From Nakaseomyces glabratus (lineage: Eukaryota; Ascomycota; Saccharomycetes; Saccharomycetales; Saccharomycetaceae): a stretch of DNA of 64,000 nucleotides. Within the stretch, counting starts at the first letter, position 1. Each line of letters begins with the position of its first letter. A model generated the notes under the pieces. The model was not told where the DNA came from. It made no database searches and worked only from the letters and a program-made list of their open reading frames with translations. The stretch is taken from the NCBI RefSeq assembly GCF_010111755.1, contig NC_088963.1, forward strand, positions 1,240,001 to 1,304,000, read 5' to 3'. This document shows, piece by piece, positions 1-9,004 of the stretch. A program made the translations under genes and the position numbers.

Positions 1-85
1 CCTGGCAAACAAAGGAAATCCTGTTCCTCTTCCTGGTCCTAGCAGCATTACCTTCAGGGGAACTACCACTCCCCACAACAGACAT
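1..85 (-). CDS. OAF1: Zn2Cys6 transcription factor, N-terminal fragment (OAF1 type), cut by the window edge
   Basis: Only the first 28 codons lie in the window. They begin at the ATG complementary to bases 83-85 and run off the left end. The last residues read RKRNRISFVCQ, the basic lead-in and first zinc-binding cysteine of a fungal binuclear cluster (Zn2Cys6) domain. In S. cerevisiae OAF1 lies directly downstream of FLC2 in the same orientation, and here the fragment lies downstream of FLC2 on the same strand. Oaf1 is the oleate-responsive activator of peroxisomal and beta-oxidation genes. The paralogue PIP2 has a very similar cluster, so the symbol rests mainly on position. The DNA-binding domain itself is outside the window. 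Confidence 0.65.
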   Translation of the reverse strand, partial: MSVVGSGSSPEGNAARTRKRNRISFVCQ

Positions 86-858
86 CTTTAGTAGCTTACT
101 TGAATAGGTTTGACTAATAAAGACACCTTACCTTTCTCGAATTGCAAACACCCAGTAAATTTCAATCGCTATCGTAATCCAACTTTGCAACAGAAAGCTA
201 AGGGAAAGACCAAATATATACACTCAGACCGTCTAATAAAGTACAGTGATTAGACTAATAAATCTCAGCGATGAAAGTCTAAAGTAACTGTTCAATCAAT
301 ATATTGTCAAGTCTGTTTCCCTTTATTAACGAAATGTCAAAGTTATTGTTGTTTGAGATTTTTTTTTGCGGAGATTCAAGGTGACATATATTGTAAGTCC
401 TAAGAGAGTCTCAAATTAATGAAGACAAATGACTACTTTGCATACCCTAGGTGGGTGATAAACTGGCTAGTAGAAAATAAATAGACAAAATGGTTTCTTT
501 CACAAAGACGTTCTTGTATTTAAGGCGGTGGTAATGCCGCCTTTGTATGGGTTCTATATACTATTATGTACAGATACTCCGATGTTTCCGGAAACAGTCA
601 TTCGATCTGCCTTAAATCGAAGACAAGTTTCTATCTTAGCTCTATATATTTCAAAAATTTTAACCATGAAAAGAATTGAATATTATATATACATTTCTTA
701 TTTGAAGATATCAATAAAATACACTTAGATAACATAAAAACAACCAATGCTCTCTACTGAAAGAAATAAAGGAGAATAATAGAAAATAAAAATGGGAAAT
801 GTTAAAACACAGGAAATGAATGCTACATTATTTTGATGCTGGGATATTAAGATCATTT
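86..858. other. Intergenic: OAF1 promoter and FLC2 3' region
   Basis: This 773-base stretch separates the OAF1 start from the FLC2 stop, with both genes on the minus strand. It is AT-rich. The short motif ACTAATAAA occurs near bases 112 and 254, and a poly-T tract lies near 360. No convincing oleate response element, RNA gene or coding frame is seen. The largest frame here (528-728) looks like chance. Confidence 0.5.
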
Positions 859-3168
859 TCACAAGAAAGAGCCGTCGTCACGGGAAAAAGACTGGTTCTT
901 ACCTGAGAAGAAACTGGTCTCTGGCTTCCGCAAGTTGTCGTTCTTAGTGGCTCCACTAGCATTTTGAGATGGAACCTTCAAATAGCCGTGATTATTATAA
1001 TTGGATAAATTTTGAGCTCCCGTAACTGCAGAGGCAGGTTCAAGAGGCTGTGGATCATCGTTATTACTGTACGATCTTACTCTGTTAGATTGAGATGAGG
1101 TAGTATACGTACTGAATTCGTCATCAAACAGTACCCTGTTACCAGTTGCATTATTTGTCCTAACAAATGTATCATCTCTAATCATCTTCTCTTGCTCAGT
1201 TTCATTTGTGTCCATGACAGCCTGTTTCAATTCAAATAATTCAGCCTCCGACCCATTCTTCTTATCGCCACCGAAGTAACCACTATTACCATTGACAATC
1301 TTTGGAATAAAGGAAACACGGTCGTCCTTCATCTGTTGGTAGCGAACGTCTGGGTTCCTGTGCAACAATGCTAGTGTACATGTGATTATGGTGAATACTA
1401 GCAAGAACAAAGCAAATGCGGCATTTAACACAAACAATATCACAGCCATAACAGATGAGACAACTGCTGGTTGTTTGAACAGGTTACTGAAGAACAGGAA
1501 GAATAAAGCATTGATGAAGTTCACCAGGTGAATGGCGATATTGAAAACATTAGTTCTTTTATCCAAGTATGGGCGGTAGTAGCAAAGGGCAACGAAATAA
1601 AATAGCTCGATCAAAAATATGATCATAGCCTGAGCTTTACCGTGAGTTTGCAGAACAGCAACAAATAGGGATCTAAAAAATGCGTAGGTCAACAAAGGCA
1701 ATAACCACCAGAAAGTATCTGCCTTGAACTGCACATATAAGAAACCGTAACGGTTTAAAAAGTTTGTATCACTGTACAGTAGATATGCAGGGTTCTTGTA
1801 TAATCTCAGAGACTCTCTACCTTTGATAAACACCCTTGTGGTTCCATATATCAACAGACCTGTGACAATCAGGAACATAACTACCGCATCAACCACAGCT
1901 GCTGGAGAATCTCTTTGTGTGAATTCCCAGATCGTTAGCAGTGTAATTTGGGGGAATGCGATAATAGCAAGTCTAAACAAGGTACCCTTGATGATACTAC
2001 CCCAGTTCTTTCTGTATTGGAAAAAGTTTGAAGTTTCAGGTAGGATCTTAGCTCTTGTCAAGAGTTCCAGCAGCGCTTTGAAGAAGATCAGACCTATGAT
2101 CAAGCAGAAGACAAAGAACAAGAAGAACACGACACCCGTCAGGAAGAAATTTGACAACTCGATGTTGGCTTTGAATGCCACTCTTTGTATGCCTCTCAGG
2201 ACCAGGATCTTGTTTGAGTAGTTTTCTGTGTTTCTTTCATTTGTGGTGTACAATTGGGAGTCGTCCAGGATAGAGTCGAAGTTTGAGTCGCTTGAGGAGG
2301 CGACGGAGATACCTCTCTTCAGCAGGTTCCATGCTCTCCGCTGGACACTGATGGACAGGATGTCCTTGTTGGAGACCACCACTGTTGAGACACCGTTGGT
2401 GGCCTGGATGTACCAGTCGAGCGCCTTCTGCATGAACTCGACGGAGATGATACCCATTGACCACTGGAAGTTCTGGGTCCAAGCGGCGGCCATGGGGGGT
2501 ACACGGGAGACACCCATCATTGCTGTGATGGCGAGGTTTTGGAAGTATATGAAAAGGGAGATGGAGTTGGAGGCGATGTGCGCGGAGGTGGCGCTGTAGC
2601 CGATCACTGAGACGAAACCGGCGGTCAGCAGACCCAGGCCTGAGACCGCTGCGATGGGCCAGGAGGCGTACTTGGTCTGGACGGTCTTGTCGTTGCTCAG
2701 GATTGCCTGCACGCACGCGAGCGGGGTCTTGTAGTCCGTGTCGTCCTCCGAGTAAGCGACGACTCTGATCTGGGCGTCGAGGTCCGGAATGGTGTAAGCG
2801 ATGCCGGGGATCTGGTCAGTGACGTCGCTGTCTATCTGGTAGGAGGAGGAGACGTCTATTCTCCCGCTCGCGAGCGGGCACAGGGAGACCTCGTTCAAGG
2901 AGCACAGGTTGAAGGTCTTGTCGAGCACTTTCAGCCCGTAAGCGATCAGCTCTGCCTTGACCACGATCTTACCGTTGATGATTGTAGATGCGTCGACTTT
3001 GAAGATAACGGTCTTGTTGTGCGGGTAGAACTTAACGTCGAAGAAAGACGCGGTGAACTGCGAGTTGTCCATGCATGTCAGCAACGAGGACGTCTTCAAG
3101 TGTTTCTGCGACGCCGTAGCGCTGCTTATCAAGAGCACCAACCACAGGTACAGTGTTCGAAGCAGCAT
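859..3168 (-). CDS. FLC2: FLC2-type flavin carrier / TRP-like membrane protein
   Basis: This 769-residue protein belongs to the fungal Flc family: ER and cell-envelope TRP-like multispanning proteins implicated in FAD import into the ER, calcium homeostasis and wall maintenance. A signal peptide covers about residues 1-19. A luminal ML-like domain follows to about 165 and includes SLLTCMDNSQ and IPDLDAQIRVVAY. A polytopic region runs from about 170 to 640 with the family blocks FQNLAITAMMGVSRVP and FFQYRKNWGSIIKGTLFR. A hydrophilic Ser/Asn-rich cytosolic tail ends the protein. Length is close to S. cerevisiae Flc2 (about 783). The adjacent OAF1 fragment supports FLC2 over FLC1. The N-terminal third of the gene is clearly richer in G+C than the rest. 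Confidence 0.9.
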   Translation of the reverse strand: MLLRTLYLWLVLLISSATASQKHLKTSSLLTCMDNSQFTASFFDVKFYPHNKTVIFKVDASTIINGKIVVKAELIAYGLKVLDKTFNLCSLNEVSLCPLASGRIDVSSSYQIDSDVTDQIPGIAYTIPDLDAQIRVVAYSEDDTDYKTPLACVQAILSNDKTVQTKYASWPIAAVSGLGLLTAGFVSVIGYSATSAHIASNSISLFIYFQNLAITAMMGVSRVPPMAAAWTQNFQWSMGIISVEFMQKALDWYIQATNGVSTVVVSNKDILSISVQRRAWNLLKRGISVASSSDSNFDSILDDSQLYTTNERNTENYSNKILVLRGIQRVAFKANIELSNFFLTGVVFFLFFVFCLIIGLIFFKALLELLTRAKILPETSNFFQYRKNWGSIIKGTLFRLAIIAFPQITLLTIWEFTQRDSPAAVVDAVVMFLIVTGLLIYGTTRVFIKGRESLRLYKNPAYLLYSDTNFLNRYGFLYVQFKADTFWWLLPLLTYAFFRSLFVAVLQTHGKAQAMIIFLIELFYFVALCYYRPYLDKRTNVFNIAIHLVNFINALFFLFFSNLFKQPAVVSSVMAVILFVLNAAFALFLLVFTIITCTLALLHRNPDVRYQQMKDDRVSFIPKIVNGNSGYFGGDKKNGSEAELFELKQAVMDTNETEQEKMIRDDTFVRTNNATGNRVLFDDEFSTYTTSSQSNRVRSYSNNDDPQPLEPASAVTGAQNLSNYNNHGYLKVPSQNASGATKNDNLRKPETSFFSGKNQSFSRDDGSFL

Positions 3169-3289
3169 TTGTGTGTGTGTGTGTATGTGTGTGTGTGAGT
3201 GGGTGGTATGCGTTAGTGGGTAAAAGTTGTATAGGGTCCAAGATGCTATTGCTTATATATTGTTCTAGTGAAGTTACTACTAAAAATAA

Positions 3290-3320
3290 ACATTATCGCT
3301 GCCGGAGGCAGCGATAATGT
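3290..3320. repeat. Perfect 14-bp inverted repeat with 3-base loop
   Basis: The left arm (3290-3303) is ACATTATCGCTGCC and the right arm (3307-3320) is its exact reverse complement, separated by GGA. It sits about 120-150 bases upstream of the FLC2 ATG, beyond the TATA-like element, so it is more likely a DNA-level element or a cruciform than part of the mRNA. It ends exactly where an 8-bp tandem repeat begins. Confidence 0.9.
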
Positions 3321-3408
3321 ATTAGAAGTTCAGAAGTTCAGAAGGTCAGAAGTTCGGAAGGTCAGTAGGTCTGTAGGTCAGAAGGTCAAAAGATTAGAAG
3401 AGTAGAAG
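3321..3408. repeat. 8-bp tandem repeat, 11 imperfect units
   Basis: Eleven consecutive 8-base units of the form (g/t)TCAGAAG are in register across 88 bases. Most units differ from the consensus at one or two positions. The array directly adjoins the 14-bp hairpin in the FLC2 promoter. Confidence 0.9.
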
Positions 3409-3501
3409 GGATCGACAGTAAGAGGCTTATTACGCGTCCGAGCCCCAGGCCCACAGGGCTCATCAAGAAAATTCTGCTGCGTCGGTGGGCATAGAGACGC
3501 A

Positions 3502-3537
3502 AGAGCAGCGAGAGCAGCGAGAGCTGCGAGAGACACG
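3502..3537. repeat. 9-bp tandem repeat, 4 units
   Basis: Units AGAGCAGCG, AGAGCAGCG, AGAGCTGCG and AGAGACACG follow one another. The array is independent in unit length and sequence from the neighbouring repeats. Confidence 0.85.
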
Positions 3538-3553
3538 GAGAGGCATTTGGAAA

Positions 3554-3561
3554 TGACGTCA
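3554..3561. promoter_or_regulatory. CRE/ATF palindrome TGACGTCA
   Basis: A perfect TGACGTCA lies about 390 bases upstream of FLC2. In yeasts this is the binding site of bZIP factors of the Sko1/Aca1/Cst6 group, which answer osmotic, calcium or CO2 signals. A link to FLC2 calcium or envelope stress is an inference. Confidence 0.45.
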
Positions 3562-3637
3562 GTTTTGTTAATTAAAACCCGTTCTTGTGATATCATGTGA
3601 TGCACGTACTACAAGATACACATATGTGTATTTGCTC

Positions 3638-3686
3638 ACTGCTCTTTGCAACTGCTCTTTGCAACTGCTCTTTGCAACTGCTATTC
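3638..3686. repeat. 13-bp tandem repeat, 3 perfect units plus a partial one
   Basis: ACTGCTCTTTGCA repeats exactly at 3638-3650, 3651-3663 and 3664-3676, then decays. The identity of the units suggests recent expansion. Confidence 0.9.
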
Positions 3687-3853
3687 GTACAATCGATGCC
3701 ACTTTAGTTGTTTCAAGGATTAGATGTGCAATTGAAGTTTGATTTATGAATGGGGTGTATATGTAGAGTATAAAAGATAATTGAAATCGGGGAAAGATTA
3801 TGATTAAATAACAATGTATCAAGAGGAAAGGAAAGGGGCCATGACGGTGTTAG

Positions 3854-3882
3854 GCAATGGAAATGGCAATGGCAATGGAATG
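3854..3882. repeat. 6-bp tandem repeat (GCAATG)
   Basis: Units GCAATG, GAAATG, GCAATG, GCAATG and a shortened GAATG are contiguous. The array lies about 110 bases past the stop of the PCL cyclin gene. Confidence 0.8.
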
Positions 3883-3989
3883 AAAGTTTAAAAAAAAAAA
3901 TAGTAATTAATGCTGTGTAATAATGCTTCTTTTTTCTATGTTTGAATGTAAGATATCTCTTAAAAACAAAGACAAAGGGTACCTGATTC

Positions 3990-5363
3990 TCAGTCCTGAG
4001 AGACAGTGGTGTCGGACCTTGAATCATCTACCCCTTGATTGTTCCAGAATCGTAATAATAAGTTGGCATATCTTTGCAACTTATCCACGGATATTAGTAG
4101 CTCGAAATCACATAGAACAAGGAATTGTAACTCTAAATGATTTAGTTCTGATAAGGAAATACCACCAACACGGGCATACCTGGAGTTGGAATAGAAAAAA
4201 TCACTGAAAAATTTTGTACATACGGTGACACCGGCTATCACCAATCTGTGTATGTTATATGAATCCATGACGAACAATTGATCGGCTGGGGAAGTATCCG
4301 CGGATTCACTATCTGAGCTGTTGCATTTTTTCGAGATTCTATCAAAGTATACTAATAATGAGAGAAAGACGTCATTTGTGGTTGGACAGTACTTTTGAAT
4401 TCTCTGAAAATACTGGTAGAGTGTAATTTGAGGAACATGCTTACCTTTAAAGCTGAGAATGCTCTTGAGATATTTTTCTTTATCTGTACCTTTGACGCTC
4501 ATAAGTTTGCTATCTGTCAATGATTCATCGTCATCGTGGTCTTCGTCTTTGTCTTTATCTTTGTATGGTTCCATTTGATCATTAGATTTTATTATCTTGT
4601 TCAATAGTGCTGTCAGCATCTCAAGCAGCTTATCAGTAGGGAACTCAGCGATGTTTAGCTCTTCTTCGACTTCTTCAATTTCTTCTGTCTCCGACTTGGC
4701 ATTTAGCTTGGTTCTATAGTGTGATCGAATAAACTTCAGTTGTTCTTCATGGTTGGTTAACATATCGGCGTCATCATTATCGTCATCATTATTAATAGTA
4801 CATGTGTCATTATCATTTTCAGTAGCAGATTCATGGCCAGGATAGTGGTCTCTTCTTGTCAAGTTTTCATCGTGGGCAAACGACACTCGAGGTTCATCTC
4901 TCTCAGTGGTCCCCAATATAGTTTCATCGCGAGTGGTATGGTCATATGCTGGTCTGGCAATGCTCTCCCGCAGACTTGCCATCTCATCGGCTGGATTGGT
5001 AGGACTTTGTAAAACCTCGACAGTACTGGACACAGTGTCATTACTCGATATTAGATGGCTAGTGTTAGTGTTCGACGCTATCGAATTCGTTTGTAGCAGT
5101 GTATTGTCCCGAAACGGAGAATGCGAAGACTGCGAGCTCGCAAGCGTCTCCTCAGTAGTCACAGAAGTACCCATCGGAAGATAGCCACTGCCCGTAGTCG
5201 CCACACTCGGCGTCGTACGCGGATAGCTCGCTATTGTGCTCGATGACGCATTGTTATTCACCACAGTCCTCCCACTCCGCGGTATCGGAATGCTTATCGG
5301 CGTGCTAGATGTGTTGTCTCCACTGCTATATGACATCCCTAGTCTTGGATCAGCTGAAGACAT
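3990..5363 (-). CDS. PCL7: Pho80-like cyclin, PCL6/PCL7 group
   Basis: The 457-residue protein ends in a Pho80-family cyclin domain (about residues 300-440) with the blocks QRIQKYCPTTNDVFLSLLV, VMDSYNIHRLVIAGV and YARVGGISLSELN. Such cyclins activate the kinase Pho85; Pcl6 and Pcl7 steer it to glycogen metabolism and phosphatase-inhibitor targets. The first 290 residues are low-complexity, rich in Ser/Thr and Asp/Glu, and resemble the longer Pcl6 more than the short S. cerevisiae Pcl7 (about 285). Position next to MMF1, RPL34 and GPP1 matches the PCL7 locus, but in a species with one copy the gene may stand for both. The nearby FLC gene also recalls the PCL8/PCL10 loci, so subfamily assignment is not absolute. 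Confidence 0.8.
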   Translation of the reverse strand: MSSADPRLGMSYSSGDNTSSTPISIPIPRSGRTVVNNNASSSTIASYPRTTPSVATTGSGYLPMGTSVTTEETLASSQSSHSPFRDNTLLQTNSIASNTNTSHLISSNDTVSSTVEVLQSPTNPADEMASLRESIARPAYDHTTRDETILGTTERDEPRVSFAHDENLTRRDHYPGHESATENDNDTCTINNDDDNDDADMLTNHEEQLKFIRSHYRTKLNAKSETEEIEEVEEELNIAEFPTDKLLEMLTALLNKIIKSNDQMEPYKDKDKDEDHDDDESLTDSKLMSVKGTDKEKYLKSILSFKGKHVPQITLYQYFQRIQKYCPTTNDVFLSLLVYFDRISKKCNSSDSESADTSPADQLFVMDSYNIHRLVIAGVTVCTKFFSDFFYSNSRYARVGGISLSELNHLELQFLVLCDFELLISVDKLQRYANLLLRFWNNQGVDDSRSDTTVSQD

Positions 5364-6340
5364 TTAATTTCTACCTGATTAGTTTTATTTTATTTATTTA
5401 TTTTTTTCTTGACTTGTATTATAACCCTGTTTGCAATCTCTTATTATGTTGTAATTCGTTTATCCTCGGCGTGTGTTAAAGTCTAGTCTCTAAAAGATAC
5501 AGATATTTGTAAATGGTTATTTGATATGTATAGGTTCAGCAAATGTTAAGAATGGCAGGTTTGTGTTTTGATAGCCATGGGTAGGATAGCAGTTTTATTA
5601 TTCTCGTTAGTCCTTTTTTTTTTCCTTTAAAGAGAGCAAAGTCGCGATCCGTCAGTGAAGAGATCAATGATAAGCATGAGATGAGTTATTGTGTGTGAAT
5701 AGAGTACGACGGGAGTGATCAATGGAGGAAATGTACAAAGAACGCACGTATTGGTCCTTTACCTTTATTTGCAAGATCCCCACTACGCACTGTTAAATTT
5801 GGTGACTTACAAGAGATAGGGACTTCTAACAGGTGTGTTATCTGTGTATTGTAAGTGTATGTTAAGGTGTTTTACCAGGTAGGTACCTCATCGAGACGGT
5901 GTCAAAGCTACAAATTGTTGTTATCTCTCGATGCTGGTGGTTGTTGTTTTTTGACCTCTTTGAGTGGAGCAACTCTCCAATTTCATAGTAACCTATTTGG
6001 CTTATAACTACAGTGGAGATACAATTCCATTTGCCCCCAACAACTAGCACTTCCCAGAAGTGACCTTGATTCTTATTTTTACAAAACTCTTCTTGCATCA
6101 ATTGTTGACTTCCATAGCAATATATATAGCTGTGTAAGATAGATCGGTGCCAGCAGTGTCTTGCTTGCAATCTGCTTTTCTTGTGCTGCTCTTCATATCA
6201 TATATATAGGGAAAACCTGAAAAATTGTGAAAAAAAAAAGGATTTGTATAAGAAGTCCTCTTAATTCGATACTTTAGTGGTTGCCTCTTTTTTTTAGTTT
6301 TGGAGTGGGGAAATATATAATTTATTAGAAATACAGTTTA
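5364..6340. other. Intergenic: divergent promoter of the PCL cyclin gene and MMF1
   Basis: These 977 bases separate two divergent genes. Visible are a TATA-like AATATATAA about 30 bases before the MMF1 ATG, several T-runs, and TGAAAAATTGT near 6217. No coding frame or RNA gene is evident. Confidence 0.5.
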
Positions 6341-6769
6341 ATGTTTGGACTAAAAGCAAGAAGTTTAATCATGACTAGACAATTGTCCAAGTTGACCCCA
6401 GTTATCAGTGCCAATGCACCACCAGCTGCTGCTTCATACTCTCACGCCATGAAGGTGAACAACTTGATCTATGTCTCTGGTCAAATTCCATACACCAAGG
6501 ACAACAAGCCAGTTGAAGGCTCTATCAGTGACAAAGCTGAGCAAGTCATCCAGAATGTGCAAAACATCTTGAAGGACAGCAACTCCGACTTGAACAGAAT
6601 TGTCAAAGTCAACATCTTCTTGGCGGACATGAACAACTTCGCCGAGTTCAACAAGGTCTACGCCAAGTACTTCAACGTGCACAAGCCAGCTAGATCATGT
6701 GTCGCTGTCGCTGCTTTGCCACTCGGTGTTGATCTAGAGATGGAAGTCATCGCCACTGAGGTTGAATAA
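6341..6769 (+). CDS. MMF1: RidA/YjgF-family enamine/imine deaminase, mitochondrial Mmf1 (possibly also cytosolic)
   Basis: This 142-residue RidA-family protein hydrolyses reactive 2-aminoacrylate and related imines, which protects PLP enzymes and isoleucine synthesis and supports mtDNA maintenance. The family core is intact: YVSGQIPYT near residue 45, NIFLADM near 100, and the KPARSCVAVAALPLGVDLEME signature at the C-terminus, which includes the conserved Arg. Residues 1-17 are basic and hydroxylated, as in a mitochondrial presequence. A second in-frame ATG at codon 11 (6371) has A at -3, whereas the first ATG has T at -3, so leaky scanning could give a shorter cytosolic form like S. cerevisiae Hmf1. 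The core reads closer to Hmf1 in places (YSHAMKVNNLI). Confidence 0.93.
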   Translation: MFGLKARSLIMTRQLSKLTPVISANAPPAAASYSHAMKVNNLIYVSGQIPYTKDNKPVEGSISDKAEQVIQNVQNILKDSNSDLNRIVKVNIFLADMNNFAEFNKVYAKYFNVHKPARSCVAVAALPLGVDLEMEVIATEVE

Positions 6770-7954
6770 ATCCACGCTCGTCTATAGAAGTAGAAATGAA
6801 GATTATATAATCCATACGGTAGGGAAAAGAACAATATAGGCTATCGATTTTTATATTACATAGAGATTTTTGAAAATATAGAAAATGAGCTTGCTCAATT
6901 GATGCTTAAGGACAATATGACGTTTTATACTCTCCTTATATCGACTAGATGAGTGCATGTTGTATGTAAAGCTTGTATTTACTTGATGACTATTACTGTG
7001 GCTGACCTTCACAACTCTGCACATCTCTGTATACGGTAGCATAAAGTGTGATCTCCACTAGCAGTACCTCAGGAAACGTTATAGATGATATTACGTATGA
7101 TTTGGTTATTCCGTATGTAGTGTTAGTTATTTTGTGACTACACAGATACCAGAACACCCAGACATACACCCAGACATACTTTTGCTGCTAAGTGTTTGTA
7201 TTTTTTCTGGAATTGTGTTCAGCTGTGAAGCGGGACTAATGGAGGGGGGATTCGGTAGGAGAGATGGTTTGGGAGGCTATTGAGGGTACCGGGGAGTGCT
7301 GGAGTTCAGGCAACTGTTCAGGCATCTCTTCCGGTCTAGCATGACGGCACTTTCCTGTGCGATGGGAAGATGATGTATGGGAAGCAACGCTAGCTCGAGC
7401 TGGCTAGCACACCGCAAGCCTGCTCTATCACGTACTGGCACTGAGTTAGAGTGTATCTCAACCACCGTCACACTGCCCGTTAGTGCAGCAGCACAAGCAC
7501 CAAATGGCCGGGTTGGTGTTGCACCCAGCAGGGGACTTCCCTTTCACGTTCACACCCTTACACTAGCCACCATTGCCCTTGGGCCTAGTAGCATTAGGCT
7601 AGGCAGGGATGGGTCCTCTCCCCCCCCCCAGCTGTAACACCCTCCTTCTAGCAACATCCTAGCGTCGCTGCGTTGCTCCCTACTCTGAGACTTGCCCACT
7701 GCAACAACAAACAGCAGGAGTTCAGAGTCTCACTCTTTCCCATCGTGTCGGAGGTACACATCGTTCTCTGTGGGAAAACTGGAAAATTTCATCGAACAGC
7801 TTCTCTGGCAAAATATTCCAACCAGAGTAATACCAAAGTGCAAAAAAAAAAGTTGGAATAGCATTTGATATAACCATATTAAAGGGCTATTATATTTATT
7901 AGTCGCCGAATTTTCATATACTGAATCGCTTCAAGACCCTAAAGACAACCAAAG
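6770..7954. other. Intergenic: MMF1 3' region and RPL34 promoter
   Basis: The region is AT-rich up to about 7140. It then holds two tandem Rap1-like sites, a G+C-rich island (about 7220-7690, with a C-run near 7621) and a T/A-rich core promoter. The island contains an 86-codon frame at 7377-7637, which shows no recognisable protein features and is probably fortuitous. The 1.2-kb length is unusual for a ribosomal-protein promoter. Confidence 0.55.
7154..7177 (+). promoter_or_regulatory. Two tandem Rap1-like sites
   Basis: ACACCCAGACAT occurs twice back to back (7154-7165 and 7166-7177), agreeing with the Rap1 consensus ACACCCRnACA. Paired Rap1 sites drive most yeast ribosomal-protein genes. 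They lie about 780 bases before the RPL34 ATG, farther than usual, so a role at the MMF1 side or an upstream RPL34 start is also possible. Confidence 0.55.
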
Positions 7955-9004
7955 ATGGCTCAACGTGTTACCTTCAGAAGAAGAAATCCATGTATGTTAT
8001 AGAAATATTGAAAGATTTACCAGATATTACACAGATGTTCATTACAATCCATTCCCAAGATAGTATACCTGCCAGATAGGACAAAAGCGTGAGAGTGGTA
8101 TACCCAAACAGCGTGGAGTGAAAATATAGACTACACTGAAACAATTCTGCGGAGGTTTAAGATATGTGGTTTTATCAATGCGCAATGTATTAGGACATAA
8201 TTATGCTAATGTTTCCCATATTATGACACAGCGATAAACTATTCAAGAACAGTTGAAATGAACTAGGTGTGAAATATGTGCATCACAAATCTGTATTAAA
8301 GATATGAATTACTAACATTCAATTTTGTAAAAAAACTTTCACTATGGTATTTTATAAATGTGAGACTCTATTACTTTTATTGTGGTTATTTGTTAAAGCT
8401 ATAAATCTCTCAGTTGTTAAGTTGGTACAGTAATTGCCCTGTGGAGGATGATCAAAACTGTTGACTGACCAAAATTGCATTACCGATTGAATAAATTTTG
8501 TGTTGAAATGTTTATGAAATGACTTATATTACTAATTGCGTGATGAAGAGAATTCCATATGGTTAAAACTATTGATTGTAATAGCAATGAGAGTAAAGAT
8601 TGGGAATCACATTTATATAAAGCCAACGAAGAGCTTGCAAACTAGTTTATACAGACAACACTCGTTCCAACAAGATCAAGGTTGTTAAGACCCCAGGTGG
8701 TATCTTGCGTGCTCAACACGTCAAGAAGTTGGCTACCAGACCAAAGTGTGGTGACTGTGGTATTGCTTTGCCAGGTATCGCTACTTTGAGACCAAGACAA
8801 TACGCTTCTATCTCCAAGACCCACAAGACCGTCTCTAGAGTCTACGGTGGTTCCAGATGTGCCAACTGTGTCAAGGAAAGAATCGTCAGAGCTTTCTTGA
8901 TCGAAGAACAAAAGATTGTTAAGAAGGTCGTTAAGGAACAAACCGAAGCCGCCAAGAAGGCTGAGAAGAAGGACTCCAAGAAGAAGTCTACCAAGAGACA
9001 ATAA
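7955..9004 (+). CDS. RPL34B: 60S ribosomal protein L34 (eL34), two exons
   Basis: The gene is spliced: exon 1 is 7955-7991 and exon 2 is 8655-9004, giving 128 residues. Exon 1 encodes [12 protein letters not shown] plus the first base of a Tyr codon, and exon 2 completes it ([10 protein letters not shown]), matching the eL34 N-terminus exactly across the junction. Two CxxC pairs (CGDC and CANC) form the zinc-ribbon of eL34, a structural protein of the large subunit. The C-terminal tail is Lys-rich and a few residues longer than in S. cerevisiae (about 121). Codon use is strongly biased, as expected for high expression. Position between MMF1 and GPP1 matches RPL34B; RPL34A is the sister copy. 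Confidence 0.95.
7992..8654 (+). other. RPL34 intron (663 bp)
   Basis: The intron opens with GTATGT (7992-7997) and ends with ATACAG (to 8654). A perfect branch-site heptamer TACTAAC is at 8310-8316, but it is about 340 bases from the acceptor. A near-perfect TACTAAT at 8530-8536 is about 120 bases away and is the likelier branch point. No clear snoRNA is seen inside. Confidence 0.9.

Larger units (their letters stand above)
3169..3989. other. Intergenic: FLC2 promoter, packed with short tandem repeats
   Basis: This stretch lies between the FLC2 start and the stop of the PCL cyclin gene, both on the minus strand, so it is the FLC2 promoter. It holds a GT-rich run (about 3169-3206), a TATA-like element near 3251-3258, a perfect hairpin, five separate tandem repeats (listed individually), an MCB-type ACGCGT at 3432-3437 and a palindromic TGACGTCA at 3554-3561. 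No coding frame is convincing. Confidence 0.7.

Noticed and set aside
7377..7637. 86-codon frame in the RPL34 promoter
   Set aside because: It lies in a G+C-rich island where stop codons are rare; no conserved motif or domain is visible.
8455..8560. Possible C/D snoRNA boxes in the RPL34 intron
   Set aside because: A TGATGA word is present, but no properly spaced CTGA box or terminal stem was found.
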